DNA from: Betaproteobacteria bacterium
GTDB taxonomy: Bacteria; Pseudomonadota; Gammaproteobacteria; Burkholderiales; Casimicrobiaceae
Assembly: GCA_029884335.1 (NCBI GenBank)
Contig: JAOUIA010000019.1
Location: 1-59,069, forward strand
Length of the DNA: 59,069 bases
Direction of reading: 5' to 3'
The position numbers were made by a program, and so were the translations under genes. Under the pieces are notes generated by a model. It made no database searches, was not told the origin of the DNA, and worked only from the letters and a program-made list of their open reading frames with translations. Positions 9,709 to 17,976 of this stretch are shown here, piece by piece. Numbering within the stretch: the stretch's first letter is position 1; each line of letters starts with the position of its first letter.

Positions 9709-10536
9709 TCAGCGTCCGCCTTCGCGAGGCTGCGCGCGGAACACCCCGCGCACGAGCCGCAGCTCGCCCGCCTCGAGGCCCAGCCGCGCGTTCGCCGCCT
9801 TGCGGCCGAGGTCGTCGACGTACGCGGCGAGGCTCAGCTGCCCGGGCGGCGCCGGCGTCGCATTGGCGGCGGTCCTGGCAAGGTGCTCTTCGCTGGTGTC
9901 CTCGAGGCGCTCCTCGACGAGCCCGCACGCGCGCAGCAGCTGCCGCATGTCGTCGACCGACACGAGGAAGCTGTCGGCCGGGTGCGTGGCCCAGGGCAGC
10001 GGAAAGCGGCACACGGGCGCGTTGCCCGCGGCCATCTCCTGGAACGCGAACACGCCGCCCGGCGCGAGCACGCGGCGGATCTCGCCGTAGAGCCGGCGCT
10101 TGTCCGCGATGTTCATCCCGACGTTCTGCATCCAGACGACGTCGAACGACGCGTCCGCGAACGGCAGGTTGAGCGCGCTGCCCTCGTGCACTTCGACGCG
10201 GTCGTCGAGGCCCGTCAACCGGTTGAGCAGCGCCGCGGCCGCGCAGTAGTCGGCCGACATGTCGAGGCACGCGACCCGGCAGCCCGATCCCGACGCGAGC
10301 AGCCGCGCGGGGCCGCCCAGGCCCGCGCCGATGTCGAGGACCCGGTCGCTGGCGCGCACCGGCACGAGTTCCAGCAGCTCCCGCGAAGCGCGCAGCCCCC
10401 CGGTGTGAAAGTGATCGAGCGCGCCGAGCGCCTCGGGCGACAGCCGCCGCGAAGGATCGAGTCCCGCCGTGCGCAGCGCCGCGAGGATCCGCGTCTCGAT
10501 GTCCTGCGCCGAATAGTGCTCTTCCAGCCCGGCCAT
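9709..10536 (-). CDS. Class I SAM-dependent methyltransferase
   Basis: 275 aa. SAM-binding motif I is VLDIGAGLGGPARLLA (about 66-81), the acidic ribose-binding residue lies in CLDMS, and motif post-I is GSALNLPFADASFDVVW. The overall pattern resembles small-molecule methyltransferases of the UbiE / sarcosine-dimethylglycine type (MNIADKRRLYGEIRRVLAPGG). The substrate is not determinable. It converges with dctM (21 bases) and stands alone. Confidence 0.8.
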   Translation of the reverse strand: MAGLEEHYSAQDIETRILAALRTAGLDPSRRLSPEALGALDHFHTGGLRASRELLELVPVRASDRVLDIGAGLGGPARLLASGSGCRVACLDMSADYCAAAALLNRLTGLDDRVEVHEGSALNLPFADASFDVVWMQNVGMNIADKRRLYGEIRRVLAPGGVFAFQEMAAGNAPVCRFPLPWATHPADSFLVSVDDMRQLLRACGLVEERLEDTSEEHLARTAANATPAPPGQLSLAAYVDDLGRKAANARLGLEAGELRLVRGVFRAQPREGGR

Positions 10537-10632
10537 GTGTCTCCAGTTCCCGCGATCGGCGGCGCTCGCCGGCGCCGCGCACGCGGATTAGACGCCTCGC
10601 GACCGACCGTGGCAAGCGTCGGCCGCTTCCGC

Positions 10633-11607
10633 TCACCGCAGGAGCACTGCCGTGAGCAACAACCCGACCATCACGAACGCGAACAACACGAAGTAGGTGA
10701 TCGCGACGACCCAGGACCGCGCGAGCAGCGCGACCCAGTGCCCGCCGTAGACGACGCGCAACGACCACAGCGCGTAGGCGAGACACCACAGCGCCAGCGC
10801 GCCGCGCAGCGGCGCCCACGGCACGACGACCATCAACGTGACGGCGAGAAAGAGGAACGCGTGGTTGTGCGCGGCGAAGACGAGGTGCTCGGCGTACAGG
10901 CGCGGCCGCTGCGGCGCGCGGCGCGAACGCCGGTGAACGACCATCAGCAGGAACGCGAACGCGGGCAGCAGCGCGAACATCGCGTACGGGCCGTAGCGCA
11001 GCACGCCGAGCACCGTCTGCTCGAGGCGTTCCTGTCGCGGCAGGGCGTTGAAGCGCGCGATGCGTTCCTCCAGCGCCTTCGCCACTGCGCCGGCACCATC
11101 CACGTGCAGTTCCCCCTTGTCGTCAAAGTGCAACGTGACCCCCGGCAGCAGGACCGGGCCCGCCGTGTCCGTCCTGGTCGTGGTCCTGGACTCCGCCTGC
11201 AAGGCCGCCTGGTCGCGAGGCACCGCGTCCTTCTCCGACTTGGGCGGGGCGGAGGCCCTGTCGACGGTGATGGCGCCGTCGAGCCGCGGCAGGTCGACGA
11301 CCAAACGAATCGTGGCGAACACGAGCAGCGACAGCACGAGGAAGAGACGCGCCGGCCGCACGTAGCGCCGCCGCCTGCCGGCGAGATACTCGAGCGTCAG
11401 GAAGCCGGGGCGGAAGAAGAGCGCGAAGAGCGTGCGCCACAGCCGCCCGTCGAGCGCGACGTAGCGACCCGCGGCATCCTTGAGGAACTGCCTCGCCGGG
11501 GGCAGCGCGGCGGTCTCCTGGCCGCAGCGGGGGCAGTAGGCGTCGCCGGCCGGCGCGCCGCAGTTGCGGCACGACGCCGCAGCCGGCTCAAGGGCGGCGT
11601 CCGCCAC
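10633..11607 (-). CDS. DUF3667-like membrane protein with N-terminal zinc ribbon
   Basis: 324 aa from a GTG start that overlaps the trmJ 3' end by 20 bases. The N-terminus is a zinc ribbon (CRNCGAPAGDAYCPRCG, about 11-27), followed by the FLKDAAGRYVALDGRLWRTL segment seen in DUF3667 proteins, a first membrane helix (LFLVLSLLVFATIRLVV), a hydrophilic loop, and four more helices in the C-terminal half. Function unknown; likely inner membrane. The overlap suggests co-transcription with trmJ. The DUF assignment is by recollection of pattern. Confidence 0.7.
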   Translation of the reverse strand: MADAALEPAAASCRNCGAPAGDAYCPRCGQETAALPPARQFLKDAAGRYVALDGRLWRTLFALFFRPGFLTLEYLAGRRRRYVRPARLFLVLSLLVFATIRLVVDLPRLDGAITVDRASAPPKSEKDAVPRDQAALQAESRTTTRTDTAGPVLLPGVTLHFDDKGELHVDGAGAVAKALEERIARFNALPRQERLEQTVLGVLRYGPYAMFALLPAFAFLLMVVHRRSRRAPQRPRLYAEHLVFAAHNHAFLFLAVTLMVVVPWAPLRGALALWCLAYALWSLRVVYGGHWVALLARSWVVAITYFVLFAFVMVGLLLTAVLLR

Positions 11608-12352
11608 CGGCGATCTCGTCGATGCGCGCGAGGATGCCGCGCAGGATGTTGACCTCCTCGCGCTCGAAACCGGCGCGCGCGAACATTCGCCGCAGCCGCG
11701 GCAGCAGGCGGCGCGGCAGCTTCGGGTCGAGGAAGCGCACGTCGGTGAGCGTGCGGGTCGCGTGCGCGTACAGCCCCTCGATCTCGTCGTGGGTGGCGGC
11801 CGCGAAGCGCGGCGCGCGCCACACTTCGCCGCCCGTCGCCGCCACGCGCAGCTCGTAGGCCGCGACCTGCACGGCCGCGGCGAGGTTGAGCGACGAGTAG
11901 CCGGGGTTGGCGGGGATCGTCGCCACGACGCCGCAGCGCGACAGCTCGTCGTTGGACAGCCCCGACATCTCGGTGCCGAACACGAACGCGACGTCGTCGC
12001 GCTGCGCGCGCCCGATCGCCTGCTGCGCCGCGTCGCGCACGTCGAGCACGCGCCCGGCGAACTCGCGCGGCCGCGCCGACAGCCCGACGGTGAGCGCGGC
12101 GCCGGCAAGCGCCTCGTCCAGCGTCCCGACGACGACGGCGTCGCGCAGCACCGCAGTGGCGCCGGAGGCGCGCGCATCGGCTTCCGGGTCCGGGAATCGG
12201 CGCGGCGCGACGAGCACCAGGCGCGCGAGGCCCATCGTGAGCATCGCGCGCGCCGCGGCGCCGACGTTGCCCGGGTGGCTCGTGGCCACGAGCACGATGC
12301 GCACGCGGGCGAGCGCGGCTTCGGCAGGCGGGCGGTCGGGAGAAGTGCGCAT
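11588..12352 (-). CDS. trmJ: tRNA (cytidine/uridine-32 2'-O)-methyltransferase TrmJ
   Basis: SPOUT-superfamily enzyme that methylates ribose at position 32 of tRNAs. 254 aa from the ATG giving MRTSPDRPPAEAAL. Motifs: VATSHPGNVGAAARAMLTMG (motif 1), FGTEMSGLSNDEL (motif 2) and PGYSSLNLAAAVQVAAYE (motif 3, knot). A C-terminal helical extension (IEGLYAHATRTL onward) is typical of TrmJ. It is divergent from suhB as in many proteobacteria. Confidence 0.92.
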   Translation of the reverse strand: MRTSPDRPPAEAALARVRIVLVATSHPGNVGAAARAMLTMGLARLVLVAPRRFPDPEADARASGATAVLRDAVVVGTLDEALAGAALTVGLSARPREFAGRVLDVRDAAQQAIGRAQRDDVAFVFGTEMSGLSNDELSRCGVVATIPANPGYSSLNLAAAVQVAAYELRVAATGGEVWRAPRFAAATHDEIEGLYAHATRTLTDVRFLDPKLPRRLLPRLRRMFARAGFEREEVNILRGILARIDEIAGGGRRP

Positions 12353-12360
12353 GGTGCGCG

Positions 12361-12367
12361 TAGAATA
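12361..12367. promoter_or_regulatory. Overlapping bidirectional -10 elements, trmJ/suhB
   Basis: TAGAAT on the plus strand (12361-12366, toward suhB) and TATTCT on the minus strand (12367-12362, toward trmJ) share five bases. Toward trmJ only nine bases lie between the -10 and the ATG, so that transcript would be almost leaderless; toward suhB the leader would be about 35 nt. No strong -35 is visible on either side. Confidence 0.4.
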
Positions 12368-12408
12368 GCGAGTTTCCCCGCGCACTTGCGCGATCGGCAA
12401 GCGAAGAC

Positions 12409-13245
12409 ATGCACCCGATGCTCACGACGGCCGTCAAGGCGGCCCGCCGCGCCGGCACGATCATCAACCGCGGCGCGCGCGACCTCGACCTCCTCACCGT
12501 CAGCGCGAAGGGGCCGAAGGACTTCGTGAGCGAGGTCGACCACGCGGCAGAGGCCGCGATCGTCGAGACGCTGCACGCGACCTACCCCGACCACGCGATC
12601 CTCGCCGAGGAAGGCACGGCGAGGGACAAGAACGCGCAGGCCGAGTTCGTCTGGATCATCGACCCGCTCGACGGCACCACGAACTTCCTGCACGGCTTCC
12701 CGCAGTACTGCGTGTCGATCGCGCTCGCGCACCGCGGCGTGGTCACGCAGGGCGTCATCTACGACCCGGTGCGCAACGACCTCTTCACAGCGTCGCGCGG
12801 CCGCGGTGCGTTCCTCAACGACCGCCGCATCCGCGTGTCGAAGCGCCAGCACCTGCGCGAATGCCTGATCGGCACCGGCTTCCCGTTCCGCGACGGCAGC
12901 TACCTCGAGACCTACCTCGCGATGATGCGGCGGATGATCCAGAACACCGCCGGCATCCGCCGCCCGGGGGCGGCGGCGCTCGACCTCGCCTACGTCGCCG
13001 CCGGCTTCTACGACGGCTTCTGGGAGGTCGGCCTCAACCCGTGGGACGTCGCCGCCGGCAGCCTGCTGGTGCTCGAGGCCGGGGGTCTCGTCGGCAACCT
13101 CACCGGCGACGGCGACTACCTCTGGTCGGGCCAGGTGATCGCGGCCAATCCGAAGATCTTCGCCCAGATCGTGAAGGAACTCGGCCCGTTCCACGGCGAT
13201 CTCTCCCGCGACCTCGCTGCCAAGGCGCAGGAGGCCAAGGAGTAG
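12409..13245 (+). CDS. suhB: Inositol-1-monophosphatase family protein SuhB
   Basis: Mg2+-dependent phosphatase of the IMPase family; bacterial SuhB also takes part in rRNA antitermination. 278 aa. Metal and substrate motifs: EEG (AEEGTA, about 66-71), [15 protein letters not shown] (about 83-97) and the C-terminal [24 protein letters not shown]. The start [16 protein letters not shown] is standard for the family. Confidence 0.94.
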   Translation: MHPMLTTAVKAARRAGTIINRGARDLDLLTVSAKGPKDFVSEVDHAAEAAIVETLHATYPDHAILAEEGTARDKNAQAEFVWIIDPLDGTTNFLHGFPQYCVSIALAHRGVVTQGVIYDPVRNDLFTASRGRGAFLNDRRIRVSKRQHLRECLIGTGFPFRDGSYLETYLAMMRRMIQNTAGIRRPGAAALDLAYVAAGFYDGFWEVGLNPWDVAAGSLLVLEAGGLVGNLTGDGDYLWSGQVIAANPKIFAQIVKELGPFHGDLSRDLAAKAQEAKE

Positions 13246-13275
13246 ACGGCCCCCCCAGCCCGGCGCTGGCGGAAT

Positions 13276-13291
13276 TGGTACCCGAATTGCT
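13276..13291 (+). promoter_or_regulatory. Candidate sigma54 (-24/-12) promoter
   Basis: TGGTAC at 13276-13281 and TTGCT at 13287-13291 reproduce the sigma54 pattern TGGCAC-N5-TTGCW with the exact GG-to-GC spacing and one change in the -24 hexamer. A transcript would start near 13302, about 39 bases before the protease ATG, with GAGGAG (13328-13333) as RBS. No activator site was recognised. Confidence 0.5.
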
Positions 13292-13340
13292 TTCCTGGCG
13301 GGGATTCGGCGCGTTTTCCGCCGCCGCGAGGAGTTTCCCC

Positions 13341-15515
13341 ATGTTCCGAGCCCCGACCGCGCATCGCAGCGCCGCGGCCCAGCGCCGACTCAAACCCGTG
13401 CTCGCGGCCGCGCTGGCGGCCCTGTTCATGCCATGGGCGGCCTCGGCCGCCCCCCTTGCCGGCAGCGAGCAGGCGCCGACGCTGCGCGTCATGCTAAACC
13501 CTGCCACGGCACTCCCCGGCAGCCTGCCGGAGGACGCGAAGGCGCGCCTGGAGGCGCTGGCCGGCGGCCCGCTCGTCCTCGAGGCGACCACCCGGACGGG
13601 TGCGTTCGAGTTCTCGGCGGGCGACGGCGCGGACCTCGCCGTCATGGCCGGCCGCTTGCGTGGCGACCGCAGCGTACTGTGGGCGGAGGCGGCGCCGCGG
13701 CAAGCACGCGCGAAGTCGACGCGCTCCTCGCTCGCCGACGCGGCGCCCGCCCGCAAGCTCCTCGTGCGCCTGCACGACGACGCCGACCCCGTCGCGGCGG
13801 CAGCGCGACTCGGCGCCTTGGCCGGCGCCCCGGTCGCGCTCGAGCGCACGATCGGCAACGTGCGCGTGATGGCGCTCGCGGAGTCGCGCACCGCGGGCGA
13901 GATGGAAGACCTCGCGCGCGCTTTCGAGGCGGACGTTGCGGTGCGCTACGCGGACCCGGTTCGCCGCGTCATGGCGCACGCCGGCCCCGTTCCCAACGAC
14001 CCGTTCTACGCGCAGCAATGGGCGCTCGCGAACATCCGCGCCTCCGACGCGTGGGCGCTGGGCACCGGCAGCGCCGCGATGACGGTCGCCGTCGTCGACA
14101 CGGGCATGCTCGCGCACCCGGACCTCGCCGGTCGCGTGCTGCCCGGCTACGACTTCATCTCGGATCCCGACACGGCGCGCGACGGCAACGGGCGCGACCC
14201 CGACGCGCGCGACGAGGGCGACTGGCTCGCCGACGGTGACTGCGGCGGCCAGCGCGCGCAGGACTCGTTCTTCCACGGGCTCTTCGTCGCCGGCCTGATC
14301 GCCGCGAACGGCAACAACGGCACGGGCATGGCGGGCGTGGACTGGGCGGCGAAGATCCTCCCGGTGCGCACGCTGGGCAAGTGCGGCGGCACGTTCGAGG
14401 ACGTGCTCGCCGGCGTGCACTGGGCGGCGGGCCTGCCGATCGCCGGCGTGCCGGCGAACCCGCACCCGGCGAAGGTCATCAATCTCAGCCTCGGCGGCCC
14501 CGGCGCGTGCATCGCCGCGATCCAGGAGGCGATCGACGACGCGCTGGCGCAGGGCACGGTGATCGTCGCCAGCGCCGGCAACGAGAGCGAGGAGGCGGCG
14601 AACTTCTCGCCGGGCAACTGCAGCGGCGTGATCAACGTCGCGGCGCTGGCGCGCAGCGGCGAGCGGGCGAGCTACTCGAACTACGGCTCCCGCGTCGATC
14701 TCGCCGCACCGGGAGGCGACTTCGACGCCGGCGGCGGCATCCTGTCGACGCACGACAGCGGCAGGACGACTCCTGCGGGCCCGAGCTACGCGCTTGCGAT
14801 GGGCACGAGCTTCTCCGCGCCGCTGGTGTCGGGCACGGTGTCGCTCATGCTCGCGCGCAACCCCAACCTCACCGCGGGGCGCGTGCTGTCGATCCTGCAG
14901 GGCACGTCCGCCGAGTTACCCCCCGGCTCGACGTGCTCGTACGGTTTCTGCGGTGCCGGCGCGCTCGACGCCGGTTCCGCGATCGCGAGCACCGTCCCGG
15001 CATCGGTCAACCTGCCTCCGGGCGCGGTGGCGGTCGTCGAGTTCTACGACGCCGCGGCCGACCACTACTTCGTCAGCGCCGACGCCGACGAGATCGCGCA
15101 GTACGACGCCAGCGGCCGCTGGCAGCGCACCGGCCACGTGTTCTACGGCTGGGGCCACCCCGCTTTCGCACCCCCAGGCGTCGATCCGCGCAACGTCTGC
15201 CGCTTCTACGCGGGGCCGGAAGTGCAGGTCGACTCGCACTACCTCACCGCCGACCCGGCGATCTGCGCGTTCGTGATCGCGAACGACCAGGGCATGTGGA
15301 CGCTGCAGACGCACGAGGCGTTCTGGATCGAGGTGCCCGACGCGGCCGGCGGCTGCCGCAGCGGCACGGTGCCGGTCTACGCGTTCTTCAACAACCGCCG
15401 CGACGCGAACCAGCGCTTCACGATCGACGGCTCGGTGAAGCGCGCGATGCGCAACCGCGTGTGGGTGCCGGACGGCACCGTGCGCGACGGCGTCGCGTTC
15501 TGCTCGCTGATCTGA
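13341..15515 (+). CDS. Secreted subtilisin-like serine protease (S8 family) with C-terminal domain
   Basis: 724-aa exported protease. Signal peptide about 1-36 (hydrophobic run, then AASA-AP). A prodomain-like region (about 40-210) precedes the catalytic domain: Asp253 in VAVVDTGM, His312 in FFHGLFVAG, oxyanion region SAGNES, and Ser490 in GTSFSAP. The His motif reads HGLFVAG instead of the usual HGTHVAG but the catalytic His is kept. A C-terminal domain (about 560-724) has repeated aromatic VVEFYDAAADHYFVSADADE / YAFFNNRRDANQRFTI motifs like DUF5648-type beta modules. Single gene, possibly sigma54-dependent. Confidence 0.9.
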   Translation: MFRAPTAHRSAAAQRRLKPVLAAALAALFMPWAASAAPLAGSEQAPTLRVMLNPATALPGSLPEDAKARLEALAGGPLVLEATTRTGAFEFSAGDGADLAVMAGRLRGDRSVLWAEAAPRQARAKSTRSSLADAAPARKLLVRLHDDADPVAAAARLGALAGAPVALERTIGNVRVMALAESRTAGEMEDLARAFEADVAVRYADPVRRVMAHAGPVPNDPFYAQQWALANIRASDAWALGTGSAAMTVAVVDTGMLAHPDLAGRVLPGYDFISDPDTARDGNGRDPDARDEGDWLADGDCGGQRAQDSFFHGLFVAGLIAANGNNGTGMAGVDWAAKILPVRTLGKCGGTFEDVLAGVHWAAGLPIAGVPANPHPAKVINLSLGGPGACIAAIQEAIDDALAQGTVIVASAGNESEEAANFSPGNCSGVINVAALARSGERASYSNYGSRVDLAAPGGDFDAGGGILSTHDSGRTTPAGPSYALAMGTSFSAPLVSGTVSLMLARNPNLTAGRVLSILQGTSAELPPGSTCSYGFCGAGALDAGSAIASTVPASVNLPPGAVAVVEFYDAAADHYFVSADADEIAQYDASGRWQRTGHVFYGWGHPAFAPPGVDPRNVCRFYAGPEVQVDSHYLTADPAICAFVIANDQGMWTLQTHEAFWIEVPDAAGGCRSGTVPVYAFFNNRRDANQRFTIDGSVKRAMRNRVWVPDGTVRDGVAFCSLI

Positions 15516-15531
15516 CGCCCCGGGCGGCGGG

Positions 15532-16032
15532 TCAGGCCCCGCCGGCCGCCGCCGTCGGCTTCGCGGCCTGCCAGCGGTCGAGCGTCGCGCGCGCACCGTT
15601 CGTCGCGGGATCCATCGCCCTCGCGTGTTCCGGGGTCTTCGCGGTCAGCTCGATCACGTAGCCGTTCGGGTCGCGGAAGTAGATAGAGCGGATGAACCCG
15701 TGGTCGGCGATGCCGCGGCTCTCGATGCCGAGCGCCCTGCCCTTCGCCAGCATCGCGTCGAGCACCGGCGGCTCGACCTCGAGCGCGATGTGCAGGTCGT
15801 AGTCGTGCTGCGTCTTCCACTCGAACGGCGTGCCCGGCACCTCGAAGAACGCGAGATAGGAGCCGTCGCCCAGGCGATAGAAGGTGTGCAGCGCCGCGGT
15901 CTCGCGGCCGGTCTTCGTCGCGCGGATCTCGAGGCTGCCCGACAGCGGCAGCCCGAGGAAGTCCTCGTAGAAGCGCCGCGTCTCCTCCGAGTCGCGGCAC
16001 CGGTACGCGTTGTGGTGCAGTCCCTTGATCAC
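15532..16032 (-). CDS. VOC (glyoxalase/dioxygenase superfamily) protein
   Basis: 166 aa. Vicinal-oxygen-chelate fold with paired beta-alpha-beta3 modules: first metal His in LHHNAYRC, RFYEDFLGLPL, then DLHIALEV, and a C-terminal IYFRDPNGYVIELT carrying the last metal Glu. The metal set looks intact, but the substrate cannot be told. It converges with the protease gene and is followed by a GST gene on the same strand, so a detoxification pair is possible. Confidence 0.82.
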   Translation of the reverse strand: MIKGLHHNAYRCRDSEETRRFYEDFLGLPLSGSLEIRATKTGRETAALHTFYRLGDGSYLAFFEVPGTPFEWKTQHDYDLHIALEVEPPVLDAMLAKGRALGIESRGIADHGFIRSIYFRDPNGYVIELTAKTPEHARAMDPATNGARATLDRWQAAKPTAAAGGA

Positions 16033-16069
16033 AGCCCGCCCTCCGTGGCCGCGGCGCGGCGGCGACGCC

Positions 16070-16747
16070 TCACAGCGTCGCGAACGCCTTGCCCTTGTTC
16101 GGCTCGACGACGTACCTGTAGAACGCCTCGTTGACCTTCGCCCAGTGGCGCAGCGCCCTCATGTTGTCCAGCCAGCGCGAGACGTTCGGATACGCGGCGA
16201 GACTCTCGCCGATCGACTCGCCGCCGACGGCCATGATCGCGCCCAGGTAGTCGGCGATGGTGATCTCGTCGCCGCAGAGGTACGCGTTGCGCGGCCCGAT
16301 CAGGCTCTCGTCGAGCACCTTGAGCCAGTGGAGCGCCCGCTCGCGGCCCCACGCGATCGTCGCGGCCTGCACGGCGTCGTCGGGGCGGCGCATGAACGGA
16401 AAGATCTGCGGATAGAGGAAGCCGTACGCGAAGTCGCGATAGAAGCCGGTGTTGAACCAGTCCATGCGCTCGTTGACGCGCGCGCGCCGGCGCAAGTCCG
16501 CCGGGTACGCCGGCGAACCCACCTTGTCGGCGAGATACTTGAGAATCGCCGAGCTCTCCGTCAGGCGGAAGTCGCCGTCCTCGAGCACCGGCACCTGCCG
16601 GCTCGGGTTGATCGACGCGTATTCGGGCCGGTACTGCTCGCCGGTGAAGAGGTCGACAACCTGGAAGTCGAGCGCGATGCCGGCCTCGGCGGCGAACAGC
16701 ACGACGGGCCGGCTCGTGGTGGACACCGGGTGGTGGTAGAGCTTCAT
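16070..16747 (-). CDS. Glutathione S-transferase family protein
   Basis: 225 aa from the ATG giving MKLYHHPVSTTSRPV. N-terminal thioredoxin-like domain (about 1-80) with STTSRPVV at the usual catalytic position and the glutathione-contact RQVPVLEDGDFRLTESSAI; C-terminal all-alpha domain (about 90-210) with EITIADYLGAIM, the conserved N-capping box. It would conjugate glutathione or act as a dehalogenase/isomerase; the substrate is unknown. It begins 38 bases before the VOC gene and is likely co-transcribed with it. Confidence 0.88.
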   Translation of the reverse strand: MKLYHHPVSTTSRPVVLFAAEAGIALDFQVVDLFTGEQYRPEYASINPSRQVPVLEDGDFRLTESSAILKYLADKVGSPAYPADLRRRARVNERMDWFNTGFYRDFAYGFLYPQIFPFMRRPDDAVQAATIAWGRERALHWLKVLDESLIGPRNAYLCGDEITIADYLGAIMAVGGESIGESLAAYPNVSRWLDNMRALRHWAKVNEAFYRYVVEPNKGKAFATL

Positions 16748-16832
16748 CGAATGACTCCCCAAGGGACGAAGGATACGACGCGAAAGCGCGGCGCCAGCAC
16801 CGCGGATCGGCCCGCGATGGCACGCTGCGATG

Positions 16833-17894
16833 CTACTCGGAACTGCGCCGCGACAGCGCGGCGCCGGAGACCGTCGACCACTCGTTGGCCAGCGCGTAGC
16901 CGAGCGCCAGCAGCACGGGGCCGATGAACACGCCGATGAGGCCGAACGCGGCGATGCCGCCGAGCACGCCGAGCAGCACCAGGATGAACGGCAGGTGGCT
17001 GCCTTGGCTGATGATGAGCGGCTTCAGCACGTTGTCGATCGTCGACACGACGAAGAAGCCCCAGGCGAGCACGAACAGTCCCCAGCCCACGCTGCCCCTC
17101 TGGATCAGCCAGATGCCCGCGCTCGCCCACACGATCGGCGGGCCGATCGGCACGGGGGAGAGCACCAGCGTCGCGAAGCCGAGCATCAGCCAGCCGGGGA
17201 CGCTGGCGAGCCAGAAGCCGAACGCGGCGAGCGAGCCCTGCGCCAGCGCGGTGCCGAGGATGCCCAGGACGACGCCGCGCACAGTCAGCGTTGCCGTGGT
17301 CAGCAGCCGGCGGCCGCGCTCGGCGGCGAGCCGGGTCATGCCGACGTCGATGTGCCGCGCGATCGCCGCGCCGTCGCGGAACAGGAAGTAGGCGATCAGG
17401 ATCGACATGGACAGTTGCACCAGCGCGCCGACGACGTTCACGCCGCTGGCGATCGCCAGGCGCTGCAGCGGCTCGACGAAGCGGCCGATCTCGCGCATCA
17501 GCGCGGCCGTGTCGTGCGCCACGGACTTCCAGTAGGCGGAAGCCTGCTCGCCCACGAGCGGAATCGCCGCCACCCAAGCCGGCGGGTCGGGGACGTTGTC
17601 GAGCGCCCGCCGCAGCCACACCATCGCGCGCGGGCCGTTCGCCGCGACCTGCTCCGTGACGATTGCGAATGGCACCAGGACGAGCAGCGAGATCAGCGTG
17701 ACCATGACGAGCGCCGCCAGGCCCGGCTTCACCCGGCGGCGCAGCGCGTGGTTCATCGGCCACAGCGTGACCACGAGGATCACCGCCCATAGCAGACCGG
17801 TGAGGAACGGCCGCAGGACCAGATAGCAGCCGACGATGATCAGGGCGAGCCCGGCGAGCGCGAGCGTCTGGTCTATGCGTTCGGAGGGCTGCAT
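16833..17894 (-). CDS. AI-2E family (PerM/YdiK-like) permease
   Basis: 353 aa, about 8 membrane segments, starting MQPSERIDQTLAL. The family signature is the C-terminal block FFVVSTIDNVLKPLIISQG followed by LPFILVLLGVLGGIAAFGLIGVFIGPV. The central hydrophilic region (about 85-150) is typical. Family members include AI-2 exporters and ion or organic-anion permeases; the substrate here is unknown. Confidence 0.88.
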   Translation of the reverse strand: MQPSERIDQTLALAGLALIIVGCYLVLRPFLTGLLWAVILVVTLWPMNHALRRRVKPGLAALVMVTLISLLVLVPFAIVTEQVAANGPRAMVWLRRALDNVPDPPAWVAAIPLVGEQASAYWKSVAHDTAALMREIGRFVEPLQRLAIASGVNVVGALVQLSMSILIAYFLFRDGAAIARHIDVGMTRLAAERGRRLLTTATLTVRGVVLGILGTALAQGSLAAFGFWLASVPGWLMLGFATLVLSPVPIGPPIVWASAGIWLIQRGSVGWGLFVLAWGFFVVSTIDNVLKPLIISQGSHLPFILVLLGVLGGIAAFGLIGVFIGPVLLALGYALANEWSTVSGAALSRRSSE

Positions 17895-17976
17895 GCGGAC
17901 CCGGGAAGATGGGGTGGCGCAGTCTAGCATCGGCCGCCGCCCGGAGCAGCGCCGGCGTCCGGGCGGCGGCCGGGGC

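Noticed and set aside
10633-13194. 853-codon minus-strand frame joining the DUF3667-like gene to upstream DNA
   Set aside because: Upstream two thirds are antisense to suhB or out of frame in trmJ; the DUF3667-like gene has a good GTG start at 11607.
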